64,000 nt of DNA. Source: CAWKKW01 sp963850345 (GTDB lineage: Bacteria > Acidobacteriota > Terriglobia > Terriglobales > Acidobacteriaceae). The stretch is taken from NCBI GenBank assembly GCA_963850345.1, contig CAWKKW010000005.1, forward strand, positions 930,001-994,000, given 5' to 3'. The translations under genes and the position numbers were made by a program. Shown here in pieces: positions 26,377-35,157 of this stretch. Numbering within the stretch: the first letter of the stretch is position 1; each line of letters starts with the position of its first letter. The notes under the pieces were generated by a model. It had not been told where the DNA came from, did no database searches, and worked only from the letters and a program-made list of their open reading frames with translations.

Positions 26377-28194
26377 GTGAGGGCTGCGTTGGCGGAACAG
26401 ACCCGTAAGCAGGAAGACAAAAAGAACGCAGAAGCCGCAGCGCACCGGCATCCCTCTGCCGCGGAACGCGAATGGGAAGCGAGAACGCTGGCGCCCTCGC
26501 TCAAGAAGCTGCCGGAGCGCCCCATTGGGGCAGCGACGGGCGTGAATGTGGAGGCCGACGGGAGCGCACGGTTCACCACGGTTTCCGGCGAGCCAGTGCA
26601 GCGGTTGTACACCGAGGCGGACCTGCCGGAGGACTGGGCTGAGCAGCAGGCCGGGTATCTTGGTGCTCCGGGAGAGCCCCCGTACACGCGCGGAATTCAC
26701 GCCAGCGGCTACCAGGGGAAGCTGTGGTCGATGCGCCAGTTCTCCGGCTTCGCCTCGCCCGAAGAGACCAATCTCCGTTACAAATACCTGCTCGCGAATG
26801 GGGGCAGCGGTCTTTCCGTCGCGTTCGACTTGCCGACGCTGATGGGCCGCGACTCCGACGATCCGCAATGCGAGGGCGAGGTGGGCAAGTGCGGCGTAGC
26901 GATCGATTCGCTTGAAGACATGGAGATTCTCTTTGCGGGCATTGATTTGGAATCGACCTCCGTCTCGATGACGATCAATTCGCCAGCCAGCGTGCTGTGG
27001 GCGATGTATTTGGTGATCGCCGAGAAGCAAGGGGCGAATTGGCAGAAAATCTCGGGCACGCTGCAAAACGATATTTTGAAGGAGTACATCGCGCAGAAGG
27101 AATACATCTTTCCTCCGGCGGCGTCGATGCGGCTGGTGATGGACACGCTGGAGTTTGGGGCGCAGTACACGCCGCGTTTCAACCCCATTTCCATCTCCGG
27201 CTATCACATCCGCGAGGCCGGATCGACCGCGCTGCAGGAGCTGGCGTTTACGCTTTACGACGGTGTCGAGTATGTGGAGTGGGCGCTGCGGCGTGGTCTG
27301 CGAGTCGACGATTTCGCGCCGAGGCTGAGCTTCTTCTTCAACGCGCATAATGACTTCTTCGAAGAAATCGCCAAGTACCGCGCAGCCAGGAAGATCTGGT
27401 ACCGGCTGATGACCGAGCGCTTCGGCGCGACCAATCCGCGATCCACGTGGATGCGCTTTCATACGCAGACGGCGGGCGTGTCGCTGACGGCGCAGCAGCC
27501 GAAGAACAACATCGTCAGGGTCGCACTGCAGGCCCTGGCAGCGGTTTTGGGGGGCACGCAGTCGCTGCACACCGACGCCTTCGATGAGGCTCTGGCGCTG
27601 CCTACGGAAGATGCGGCGCGGATCGCGCTGAGAACGCAGCAGATTCTCGCGCATGAATCGGGGGTGGCCGCTATTGCGGATCCGCTGGGAGGAAGTTACT
27701 TCGTCGAAACGCTGACACTGCAGATGGAGCAGGGCGCGTTCGCATATTTCGAAAAGCTGGACGGCATGGGCGGAATGGTGCGAGCGATCGAAGCGGGATT
27801 TCCGCAGAAGGAGATAGCCGCAGCGAGTTACGCGTACCAGCGAGCCGTAGAGGCGAAAGAGAAGGTTATCGTCGGCGTGAATGCAAATGTCATCGAAGAG
27901 CAGCCTCCGGCGATTCTGTACATTGGAGAAGAGGTGCAGCAGGCCCAGGCAGCGAAGCTGAAGCAATTGCGTGCGAAGCGGTCCAACGAAGAAGTGCAGC
28001 GGTGCCTGACTGCACTGTGCCACGCGCTCGAGGTGGAACCCGGGTCGACCGGCGCGTCCGAGCCTGGAGGCATTTCGCCCGTGAACACCATGCCTCTGCT
28101 CATCGATTGCGTGCGCGCCTATGCGACCATCGGAGAGATCTGTGAGGCCATGCGCAGCGTTCTCGGAACCTACGAAGAAGTCAGCTTCGCCTGA
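26377..28194 (+). CDS. B12-dependent acyl-CoA mutase large subunit (isobutyryl-CoA mutase-like)
   Basis: A 605-residue protein of the methylmalonyl-CoA mutase family covering only the substrate-binding TIM barrel; the B12-binding domain (motif DxHxxG) is missing, so a separate small subunit must complete the enzyme. The barrel motifs SGLSVAFDLPTLMGRDSDDP, TLQNDILKEYIAQKEYIFPP and SISGYHIREAGS are clear, with catalytic His277. The two substrate-selecting positions differ from methylmalonyl-CoA mutase: Phe122 (SMRQFSGF) stands where the classical enzyme has Tyr, and Gln240 stands where it has Arg. Phe plus Gln is the isobutyryl-CoA mutase pattern, which fits a non-carboxylated acyl-CoA substrate. 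The start is a GTG, because the nearest upstream ATG frame stops after five codons. The stop lies 12 bp from the convergent hom stop. Confidence 0.88.
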   Translation: MRAALAEQTRKQEDKKNAEAAAHRHPSAAEREWEARTLAPSLKKLPERPIGAATGVNVEADGSARFTTVSGEPVQRLYTEADLPEDWAEQQAGYLGAPGEPPYTRGIHASGYQGKLWSMRQFSGFASPEETNLRYKYLLANGGSGLSVAFDLPTLMGRDSDDPQCEGEVGKCGVAIDSLEDMEILFAGIDLESTSVSMTINSPASVLWAMYLVIAEKQGANWQKISGTLQNDILKEYIAQKEYIFPPAASMRLVMDTLEFGAQYTPRFNPISISGYHIREAGSTALQELAFTLYDGVEYVEWALRRGLRVDDFAPRLSFFFNAHNDFFEEIAKYRAARKIWYRLMTERFGATNPRSTWMRFHTQTAGVSLTAQQPKNNIVRVALQALAAVLGGTQSLHTDAFDEALALPTEDAARIALRTQQILAHESGVAAIADPLGGSYFVETLTLQMEQGAFAYFEKLDGMGGMVRAIEAGFPQKEIAAASYAYQRAVEAKEKVIVGVNANVIEEQPPAILYIGEEVQQAQAAKLKQLRAKRSNEEVQRCLTALCHALEVEPGSTGASEPGGISPVNTMPLLIDCVRAYATIGEICEAMRSVLGTYEEVSFA

Positions 28195-28206
28195 TTAGAA
28201 CGGCCG

Positions 28207-29499
28207 CTAGCGGGTGTCGGCCTCGGGCTCCAGGATCTGCAAATCGAGCGGCGGTTCGAGGAAGCAGTCCATCTTGCCAATATTGGCGAGCGCGCGGCGC
28301 AGGGCAGAGGTCGGGCAAGGCTCCACGGTGACAACGAAGGGTAGGCTTTCTCCCGGGTGTCCCGGCTTCTGGAGAATGGCCTGGATGTTGATCTTCTGCT
28401 TGGCAAGGTGGCCTGCAATCTCGGCGACAATGCCCGGGCGATCCTTCACGATGAAACGAATGTAGTGACGCAACAGGAATTCGCCGCTGACTGGTTTGCT
28501 GCGGCTGGGCAGCGCAATCGGTCGCGACTGGTGTGCGATTGCCATCAGGTCGGATACGACGGCCACCGCAGTAGGATGACCACCGGCACCATGACCGGAG
28601 AAGACTGTATCGCCACCGTATTCCCCGCTGAGCACGACCATGTTTTCCGTGCCGTGCGACCACGCGAGCGGCGAATCTTCGCCCACCAGCATGGGTCCAA
28701 CCGTCGCGAGAATCTCTGACCCGCGGGCATCCGCGCGAGAGATCTGGCGGATGGTGCATTTCAGATCGCGGGCATATTCGAAGTCGATCGCCGAGACCTG
28801 GGTAATGCTCCGGACGGGAACCTCTTCGATGGCGACATCGGCGCGCAGGGCCAGCCGGGTGAGAATCACGAGCTTGGCGCGCGCATCGAAGCCGTCGACA
28901 TCTTCGCTGGGATTGGCTTCCGCGTAGCCGTTGGCCTGCGCCTCGGCCAGCGCGGTGCTGAACTCAGCGCCCGCTGCCATCTTGCTGAGAATGAAGTTGC
29001 AGGTGCCGTTGAGAATACCCTCGATACGATTGAGCCGATCGCCCGCGAGACCTTGCTGCAACGCGGGGATCACGGGGATGCCGCCCGCCACGGCCGCGCC
29101 AAAGAGAAGATGAGCGCCACGCCGCGCGGCCAGCCGCTGCAGTTCTACTCCGCGATACGCGATGAGCTTTTTGTTAGCAGTAACGACAGACTTTCCCGCA
29201 AGCAGCGCTTTGCGAACCCACTCGCCTGCGGGATCGAGACCCCCGGCGAGTTCCAACACCACATCTACATCGGAGTTGAGAATGTCTTTGAGCTCCGACG
29301 TCCACTGAACGGTTTGCGGAACCCAGGATACGCGCTTGCGCTCGACATCTCGATTGAAGATGGCCGTGAGCTGGATGTTCTTCGGCTTGACGTCGGACAA
29401 GATGCGGGCAACAGAGCTGCCTACGGTGCCAAAGCCCAGGATGGCTACCTTCACTGCAGGCTTGCCATCGGTTAATGCGGTGATCTTCTTCTTCGCCAT
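28207..29499 (-). CDS. hom: Homoserine dehydrogenase
   Basis: A 430-residue NAD(P)-dependent enzyme that reduces aspartate semialdehyde to homoserine, a step toward Met and Thr. The Rossmann loop is GFGTVGSS (near residue 22), the catalytic domain carries GGIPVIPALQQGL and GILNGTCNFILSKM, and the conserved Asp/Lys pair lies in EDVDGFDARAKLVIL. A C-terminal ACT domain (YIRFIVKDRPGIVAEIAGHL, about residues 350-420) points to allosteric control, usually by threonine. The frame is open far upstream, but the ATG at 29499 (MAKKKITAL) gives the family N-terminus. A plausible -10 (TAAAAT, 29561-29556) lies in the 163 bp between it and the upstream kinase gene, so it probably has its own promoter. Confidence 0.93.
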   Translation of the reverse strand: MAKKKITALTDGKPAVKVAILGFGTVGSSVARILSDVKPKNIQLTAIFNRDVERKRVSWVPQTVQWTSELKDILNSDVDVVLELAGGLDPAGEWVRKALLAGKSVVTANKKLIAYRGVELQRLAARRGAHLLFGAAVAGGIPVIPALQQGLAGDRLNRIEGILNGTCNFILSKMAAGAEFSTALAEAQANGYAEANPSEDVDGFDARAKLVILTRLALRADVAIEEVPVRSITQVSAIDFEYARDLKCTIRQISRADARGSEILATVGPMLVGEDSPLAWSHGTENMVVLSGEYGGDTVFSGHGAGGHPTAVAVVSDLMAIAHQSRPIALPSRSKPVSGEFLLRHYIRFIVKDRPGIVAEIAGHLAKQKINIQAILQKPGHPGESLPFVVTVEPCPTSALRRALANIGKMDCFLEPPLDLQILEPEADTR

Positions 29500-29662
29500 G
29501 CGTGCTGGATTTCCGATCTGAATGAGGACTGGTCTACAGCATGGTACCGCGTTTGATTTTATCCTCTGCGTGGTTTGCTGGGTCATCCGCTCGGTGGCCG
29601 AAGTCATGGTGCAGGGAATGTTCCGCATGCACCGGAGGGATGGCCACGTGCAGGCTTGGAAC

Positions 29663-31090
29663 CTAAGGCGAAGTCTCGAGACCGTTGCGCGCCACAAAGG
29701 GCAGGCGAACCTCGGCGCGGCAGCCTCGCACGCCCGCGCGGTTGCGCAACTCGACGGTGCCGCCGTGGGCCTCCGCAATCTGGCGAGCGAGCACCAGGCC
29801 GACTCCCGATCCGCTGCTCTTGGTGGTGTAGAAGGGCACGAAGAGGTTCGCAGGATTGGTAAGGCCCGGCCCGTTGTCTTCAATAACCAGGGACACAGCG
29901 TCTGGCAGACGCAACACCGAGAGGCTCACCTCGGGCGCAGGGGCAGGATTCGGTCCGTCCTCTGAAGAGGTAGCTGCTTCTACCGCGTTGCGAAACAGGT
30001 TGATCAGCAGTTGTTCCAACTGGTCAGGGTCAGCGTGGAGAACGATGTCTGCCGGCGTGAGCAGCTGAATCGGCAGACGGGTCTCGAGTGAGATCACGCG
30101 TTCGAGCAGAGGCTCGAGCGAGGTGGGCCGCAGCGAGGGAGCGGGAAGCTGGGCGAGTTGACGATAGGCCTGTACGAAGCGATTCAGCGACTCGGCGCGG
30201 CTCTCAATCACGTTGAGGCCGCGTTCAAAGTCAGGGCTGAGCTCTGCTTGCTGGGTGACGCCGGGGAGACGACTGCGCAGGCTGCCCGCGATCGACTTGA
30301 TAGGAGCGAGCGAATTGCTGATCTCGTGGCCCATCACGCGAATAAGGCGCCGCCACGCGGAACGCTCCTCTTCGCGCAGAGCGGAGCTCACGTCGGACAA
30401 GACCAGCAGCGTGTGAGGAACTCCGCGCTGGCGAAAGGTGGTCCGGTGGACCATCCAGCGCGCGGCATGGCCTTGGGCCGGCAGACTGACAACGCCTTCG
30501 TCCTGCTGATCGAGCAGTCGGATGAGGTCGAGATCAGCCGCCCTGCGGCCAAGGTCCCGCGAATTTTTCAAATTGAGCACATGCTCGGCGGCAGGATTCA
30601 GTAGTCGGAGCACAGCGTCCTGATCGAAGGCAAGCACCGGCGCGTCCATGGCGGCAATCACCCGGCGCAGCAACGCGGTCGCCTCAAGCGCACTCAGCCG
30701 CTGCGACTGGAGCGTATCAGCGAGTGCGTTGATCTCGATGGCGAGTTCGCCGAGGGCATCGTTGCGCGATGCTCCGCGGGCGCGGAAGGAATAGTCCTCT
30801 TCACGCAGAGCAGCGACCACGTTGCTCAGAGTCTGCAGCGGTCGCAAAATCTGCTCCATGAGCAAAGACCCGGCCAGCAGCAGGCCCAGCGCAATGAGCA
30901 GCAGAAAGCCCAGCAGAGCACCGCCGGAGACGTGCCCCTGCCACAGCATGACAGCGCTGAGCACAAAGGTAGGAAGACAGAGCAGCAGGCAGTAGAGCTG
31001 TATGCGCCGTTCAAAATTCAGACGGACTGGCGGGCTCTTGCGGAACGGCGCACGCCGGGATTTTGCATCTGCGCTGACCCTAGATGCCAT
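29663..31090 (-). CDS. NtrY-like membrane sensor histidine kinase
   Basis: A 475-residue kinase with two membrane segments (about residues 31-53 and 57-79) and almost no periplasmic loop. A HAMP-like linker (80-132) and a PAS domain (140-240) follow. The HisKA phosphoacceptor is His255 (VMGHEISNSLAPIKS). The catalytic domain shows the N box LINLFRNAVEA, G1 DNGPGL and G2 GSGVGLVLARQIAEAHGG. The tiny loop suggests it senses membrane state or an intracellular cue through PAS. The start overlaps the end of the sigma-54-type response-regulator gene by 11 bases, so the two form a cognate pair at the end of the efflux operon. Confidence 0.9.
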   Translation of the reverse strand: MASRVSADAKSRRAPFRKSPPVRLNFERRIQLYCLLLCLPTFVLSAVMLWQGHVSGGALLGFLLLIALGLLLAGSLLMEQILRPLQTLSNVVAALREEDYSFRARGASRNDALGELAIEINALADTLQSQRLSALEATALLRRVIAAMDAPVLAFDQDAVLRLLNPAAEHVLNLKNSRDLGRRAADLDLIRLLDQQDEGVVSLPAQGHAARWMVHRTTFRQRGVPHTLLVLSDVSSALREEERSAWRRLIRVMGHEISNSLAPIKSIAGSLRSRLPGVTQQAELSPDFERGLNVIESRAESLNRFVQAYRQLAQLPAPSLRPTSLEPLLERVISLETRLPIQLLTPADIVLHADPDQLEQLLINLFRNAVEAATSSEDGPNPAPAPEVSLSVLRLPDAVSLVIEDNGPGLTNPANLFVPFYTTKSSGSGVGLVLARQIAEAHGGTVELRNRAGVRGCRAEVRLPFVARNGLETSP

Positions 31091-32483
31091 ATTTTTCCAT
31101 CCGCCTGTATAAGGCGCCGCGGCTTAAGCCGAGGGCCTCTGCAGCCTGACTCACGTTGCCATTGCAGCGCGTGAGTGCTTTGCGGATGAGGATACTCTCT
31201 ACAGCTTCCAGGCTCATCTCTTCGAGGCCCTGGCTGGAAACGCGCGCCTGGTTCAAGCCCAGGTCGCCGGCTTCGATGTGGTCGGTGCGGGCCATGAGCA
31301 CGGCGCGTTCGATGGTGTGGTCGAGTTCGCGAACATTGCCAGGCCACGCGTATTGCATCATGGCCTGCAGCGCGCCCGGCGCCAGCCCCTGAATCTGCTT
31401 GCGGTAGCGCATGGCGTAGCGACTCAGGAAATGCGCAGAGAGCGGCGGAATATCTTCGCGGCGTTCGCGTAGCGGCGGCAGGTGAATCTCGACCGTGTTC
31501 AGGCGAAACAGCAGATCGGGGCGGAACTTTCCCGCCTCGCAGTCGGACGGAAGATCGGCGTTGGTCGCGGAGAGAACTCGGACGTTGACACGGCGCGTTT
31601 TGGAGGAACCTACGCGCTCCATCTCGCCGGATTCAAGCACGCGCAGCAACTTCGCCTGTTGCCGCAGGGGCACGTTGGCAATTTCATCGAGGAAGAGGGT
31701 GCCGCCATCGGCGAGTTCAAAGCGCCCGATGCGGTCGGTTCGAGCGTCGGTAAACGCGCCTTTCACGTGGCCGAAGAGCTCGCTCTCGAACGTACCCTCC
31801 GGCAACGCTCCGGTGTTGACTGCCACTAGCGAGCGCGAGGCGCGAGGCGAAAGCGCGTGCAGCATCTGGGCGACAATCTCTTTGCCGCTGCCGTGCTCGC
31901 CCGTGATCAGCACGTTCGCGTCCGATGGGCCGATGCGGCTGATGGTGCTTAACACCGGCTGCATGGCAGGGGCGGTGGCTACCATCTCCGGCAGTCCCTG
32001 GGTGCGAAGCAGGCGATTCTCTGCCTCGAGGCGTTCAGCGTGGCGCAAGGCGTGGTGCAACTCCACCTGTGTGCGGAGAATCGTGAGCAGGCGGGCATTG
32101 TCCCATGGTTTCTGAATAAAGTCGCGCGCCCCGCGGCGCATGGCTTCGACTGCCAATTCGACGTTGGCCCAGGCCGTCATCACGATCACAGGCACTTGGC
32201 GATCATGTGCGGTGATCTGCGCAAGGAGGTCCAGCCCTTCCTGCCCGGAGGTGGTGTCCCGCGTGTAGTTCAGGTCAATCAGCACCGCATCGAAGCTGCT
32301 GTTCTTGAACGCCTCAAGCACGAGGTAGGGCGATTGGGCGCGCTCGATCCGGTAGCCCTCCGGCTGCAGCAGCAGTTCCAGCGCGTCCAGAATATGCGGC
32401 TGATCATCCGCGATCAGAACGCACGGAGGCGGAGAGTGGTGGACTGCACCAGGACGAGCACCGGTTTGAGAAGCAGTGGCCAT
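31080..32483 (-). CDS. Sigma-54-type response regulator (NtrC family)
   Basis: A 467-residue regulator. The receiver domain (about 20-140) has Asp26/Asp27 and phosphoacceptor Asp70 (VLIDLNYTR). The AAA+ domain (about 170-400) has Walker A GEHGSGKE, Walker B GGTLFLDEIAN and the arginine finger region FRPDLLFRLN. The loop that contacts sigma-54 reads GAFTDA instead of the usual GAFTGA. A C-terminal Fis-type helix-turn-helix (GNVSQAAEALGLSRGALYRR) binds DNA. It should activate sigma-54 promoters when phosphorylated by the kinase encoded after it. The likely target is its own operon, where a perfect palindrome lies upstream. Its start is 28 bp after the TolC-like gene. Confidence 0.92.
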   Translation of the reverse strand: MATASQTGARPGAVHHSPPPCVLIADDQPHILDALELLLQPEGYRIERAQSPYLVLEAFKNSSFDAVLIDLNYTRDTTSGQEGLDLLAQITAHDRQVPVIVMTAWANVELAVEAMRRGARDFIQKPWDNARLLTILRTQVELHHALRHAERLEAENRLLRTQGLPEMVATAPAMQPVLSTISRIGPSDANVLITGEHGSGKEIVAQMLHALSPRASRSLVAVNTGALPEGTFESELFGHVKGAFTDARTDRIGRFELADGGTLFLDEIANVPLRQQAKLLRVLESGEMERVGSSKTRRVNVRVLSATNADLPSDCEAGKFRPDLLFRLNTVEIHLPPLRERREDIPPLSAHFLSRYAMRYRKQIQGLAPGALQAMMQYAWPGNVRELDHTIERAVLMARTDHIEAGDLGLNQARVSSQGLEEMSLEAVESILIRKALTRCNGNVSQAAEALGLSRGALYRRMEKYGI

Positions 32484-32511
32484 AAGAGATCAAGGTTACA
32501 CTGTAGCGCGA

Positions 32512-34425
32512 TCAGGGAGCTGGTTGGGTAACGACACCGGTCTGAGCATCTGCGATCGAGATGTGGTTGCTCTCGAGGGTTGCGCCGATCGCCCGATCGA
32601 CCTCGATCTTCGCTTTCTCGTAATCGGTCTGCGCGGCGAGCAGGGCAGACTCGGAGACACTGAGATCATGGTCCGCGGCCAGCGTCTGCGAGTTGGAACC
32701 AGCGCCGAGCTTCTGTTCCTGCTTGGTGATGTCAAAGGTCTTCTGCTGGAGATCGCGAGCCTTCCGCGCCGACTCCACGCGCGCACGGCTCTGCTCCAGC
32801 GCGTATTCGGCATTGCGAACTTCGATGCGGATACGCTTCTTCAACTGTTCGGTGTAGAGCTGGTTCTGTTTCAACTCCAGCTCAGAACGAAACTGGTCGG
32901 CCTTGGCGATGCGGTTGCGCAGCGGGATGTTGATCGACAACCCGACGTAATAGTCGGGCGAGCTGTTGTTGAAGGCGTTCTGCAGCGTTCCACCGTAATC
33001 GCTCGGCACCGGCGAAGTAGTCCCGGAGAGCGGATTGTTGAGGCCGCCGAGGCCCGTGCCGCCATAGTAGCCGGTCGCCGTGAGCGTGGGTAACAACGCA
33101 TTGCGAGCCGCCTTAATGCTGATTCGCTCGTTGGCCAGACTGATCGCCGCGGTCTCCAGTTCGGGACGTGCCTGGATCGCCTGCGCAATCAGGTCCTGTA
33201 TCGGTTTGCTGTTCTGCACGTCAGCGGTGCTGATCGTGTCCGTTGGAACGACCGGCATTTCCTCCAGGACAGGATCGTCGAGGCTCCGGGTGACAGCGTT
33301 TTTGATGAGCAGCTCCTGGTATTCGAGGTTGGTCTTGGCCACCGTGAGGTCTTGTTCGCGGGTGGCGAGTTCCCCTTCCGACTTGAGCACATCCATCGCT
33401 GGGACTGCTTGCAGTTCCAGCTGTTTCTTAGTCGTCTCGTAGGTCTGCTTGGCGAAATCGCGCGAGCGTTCCTTTACCTGCTCATCCTGGTAGGCGTTCA
33501 CCAGGTCCCAGTAGATATCTGCGATTTGTGTCACCGTGACGATTACTTGTTGACGGAATGCTGTGTCGCTGATCTTTCGATCGTTCTTAGCGATGCGGAG
33601 ATAGCGCAGATTCGACCCAAGGCTGAAGCCCTGCAGCAGTTGCTGATGAATCGCGAACTGATAGTAAGTGGTCAAGGTAGGACTAAGAAAGACAAACGGG
33701 CTGTTCAATGTCTGCCGGTTGTTTTGGAAGAGGAACTGAACGTCGGTCCCTGTCGGAAACGCCTGGACGAATCCGACGTTCCCCGTCGTGGTGTTGGCCT
33801 GGAGGGAGGGCACGCCGTAGATCGCCTTATTCGATTGTGGCTGGGTGTAGTGCTCGTTGCTGAGTGTGCCGGAGATGTTGGGATCATACGAAGAAATCGC
33901 AGAACCGACGCCCAGCGTGGATTGGACGACTCCGGAGGCGCCGGTGCCTGCTCCGCCCGCGCCGCCTGTTGTGCCTCCGACGCCGCCGCCTGCAGTCCCG
34001 CCGCTCAAGCCTGTGCCGCCGCCGCCGGGTGTTCCTTGCACCACGCCCGCATTCACGCCACGGAAGTAGCCCCCGGCCTGGGTGCGCAGGATATCTGTAT
34101 CCGCGATCGGCATGTTATAACGCGCGATGGCGAGATCGAGGTTGTTTTCAAGCGCGAGGGAGATCGCATCGCGAAGGGAGATGCGCAGTTTGCCATCGAC
34201 CACCAGGTCGTGCAGGCGCGGCGAGTTGGCCAGCACCGGGTCAGGCACAGAGCTGGGCGTGTATGCAGCGAAGGGATTGCGCGAATGTGGCAGCTCGACG
34301 TGAAACGGCGCCGGCTCTGCAAGCGGCGCGTCAACCTGCGCGGCCGTTTGTGCGCCGGTGTTGCTGGCGAGAACCGCAGCCATGCCCAGCGTTGCTATCG
34401 ACTGCCGCATCAGGTTCCGAAGCAT
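32512..34425 (-). CDS. TolC-like outer-membrane efflux protein
   Basis: A 637-residue protein from the ATG at 34425; a GTG one codon earlier is possible. A signal peptide (about 1-25, ending NTGAQ) precedes two outer-membrane-efflux repeats at about residues 80-350 and 390-610. The repeats are rich in long amphipathic helices such as LRISLRDAISLALENNLDLA and ELKQNQLYTEQLKKRIRIEV. Between the first helices and strands (about residues 131-165) lies a Gly/Thr-rich low-complexity insertion of about 30 residues. TolC-type trimers make the outer-membrane exit duct for tripartite efflux pumps. The stop of the preceding ATPase overlaps this start (TGATG), which ties it to the transporter. Confidence 0.88.
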   Translation of the reverse strand: MLRNLMRQSIATLGMAAVLASNTGAQTAAQVDAPLAEPAPFHVELPHSRNPFAAYTPSSVPDPVLANSPRLHDLVVDGKLRISLRDAISLALENNLDLAIARYNMPIADTDILRTQAGGYFRGVNAGVVQGTPGGGGTGLSGGTAGGGVGGTTGGAGGAGTGASGVVQSTLGVGSAISSYDPNISGTLSNEHYTQPQSNKAIYGVPSLQANTTTGNVGFVQAFPTGTDVQFLFQNNRQTLNSPFVFLSPTLTTYYQFAIHQQLLQGFSLGSNLRYLRIAKNDRKISDTAFRQQVIVTVTQIADIYWDLVNAYQDEQVKERSRDFAKQTYETTKKQLELQAVPAMDVLKSEGELATREQDLTVAKTNLEYQELLIKNAVTRSLDDPVLEEMPVVPTDTISTADVQNSKPIQDLIAQAIQARPELETAAISLANERISIKAARNALLPTLTATGYYGGTGLGGLNNPLSGTTSPVPSDYGGTLQNAFNNSSPDYYVGLSINIPLRNRIAKADQFRSELELKQNQLYTEQLKKRIRIEVRNAEYALEQSRARVESARKARDLQQKTFDITKQEQKLGAGSNSQTLAADHDLSVSESALLAAQTDYEKAKIEVDRAIGATLESNHISIADAQTGVVTQPAP

Positions 34426-35132
34426 CACGATACGCTCACCTCAGACGCAGCCAGATCGGGATTCGCCGTATCGCGCACCATCCAGCCATCGCGCACTTCG
34501 ATGATGCGGTTTCCGTAGGCCGCATTCACATCGGAGTGAGTGACCTGAACGATGGTCGTGCCTTGCTGATTCAGTTCGCGGAAGAGTTCCATGATTTCCT
34601 TGGCGTGGCTGGAATGCAGATTGCCGGTAGGTTCATCGGCAAGCAGCAGTGCGGGTTTGTGAATGACGGCACGGGCAATGCCCACCAGTTGTTGCTGGCC
34701 GCCCGAGAGTTGCGAAGGATAGAGATCCTTCTTAGCCACGATGTTGAATCGATCGAGGGTATCGGCAACCATGCTCTGCCGCTGGGAACGCGCGATATTC
34801 TTGTACGACAGCGGTAAGTCGATGTTCTCCTGTACGGTGAGATCGTCGAGCAGGTGATAGCTCTGAAAGACCATGCCGATGTTTTCTTTGGCCAAGGCAG
34901 CGCGCTGCTTGCGATGCATAGCATGCACAGCCTCTTCTCGAAACCAGTACTCGCCCAGCCACTGATCATCGAGCAAGGCCAGCACATTCAGCAGCGAAGA
35001 TTTGCCCGCCCCGGAAGGCCCCATGATGGTGAGGAAGTCGCCTTCTTTGAGGTTGAGGGCGATGCGCCGCAGCACCCAGGTCTGCACGGCGGCATTTTTG
35101 TAACTGCGTTCAATATTTTTTAACTGGATCAT
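34425..35132 (-). CDS. ABC transporter ATP-binding protein, MacB/LolD type, with a degenerate D-loop
   Basis: A 235-residue ATPase. Walker A is GPSGAGKSS (residues 38-46), the Q-loop VFQSYHLL, Walker B ALLLADEPTGN and the H-loop VTHSD. The signature reads LSGGQQQLVGIARA, so the usual RVAIARA is altered at three places. The D-loop reads GNLHSS, with His173 in place of the near-invariant Asp. The fold is intact, but ATP hydrolysis at the affected interface may be weak. GCAGGAAG gives a good ribosome-binding site. It lies between the duplicated permease and the TolC-like gene; a second ATPase, with all motifs canonical, lies on the other side of the permease. Confidence 0.88.
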   Translation of the reverse strand: MIQLKNIERSYKNAAVQTWVLRRIALNLKEGDFLTIMGPSGAGKSSLLNVLALLDDQWLGEYWFREEAVHAMHRKQRAALAKENIGMVFQSYHLLDDLTVQENIDLPLSYKNIARSQRQSMVADTLDRFNIVAKKDLYPSQLSGGQQQLVGIARAVIHKPALLLADEPTGNLHSSHAKEIMELFRELNQQGTTIVQVTHSDVNAAYGNRIIEVRDGWMVRDTANPDLAASEVSVS

Positions 35133-35157
35133 GACTTCCTGCTCTTCCTAATTGTTG

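Noticed and set aside
26356..28023. A 555-codon open frame on the minus strand
   Set aside because: It is the antisense shadow of the acyl-CoA mutase gene and is rich in Arg and His without any family motif.
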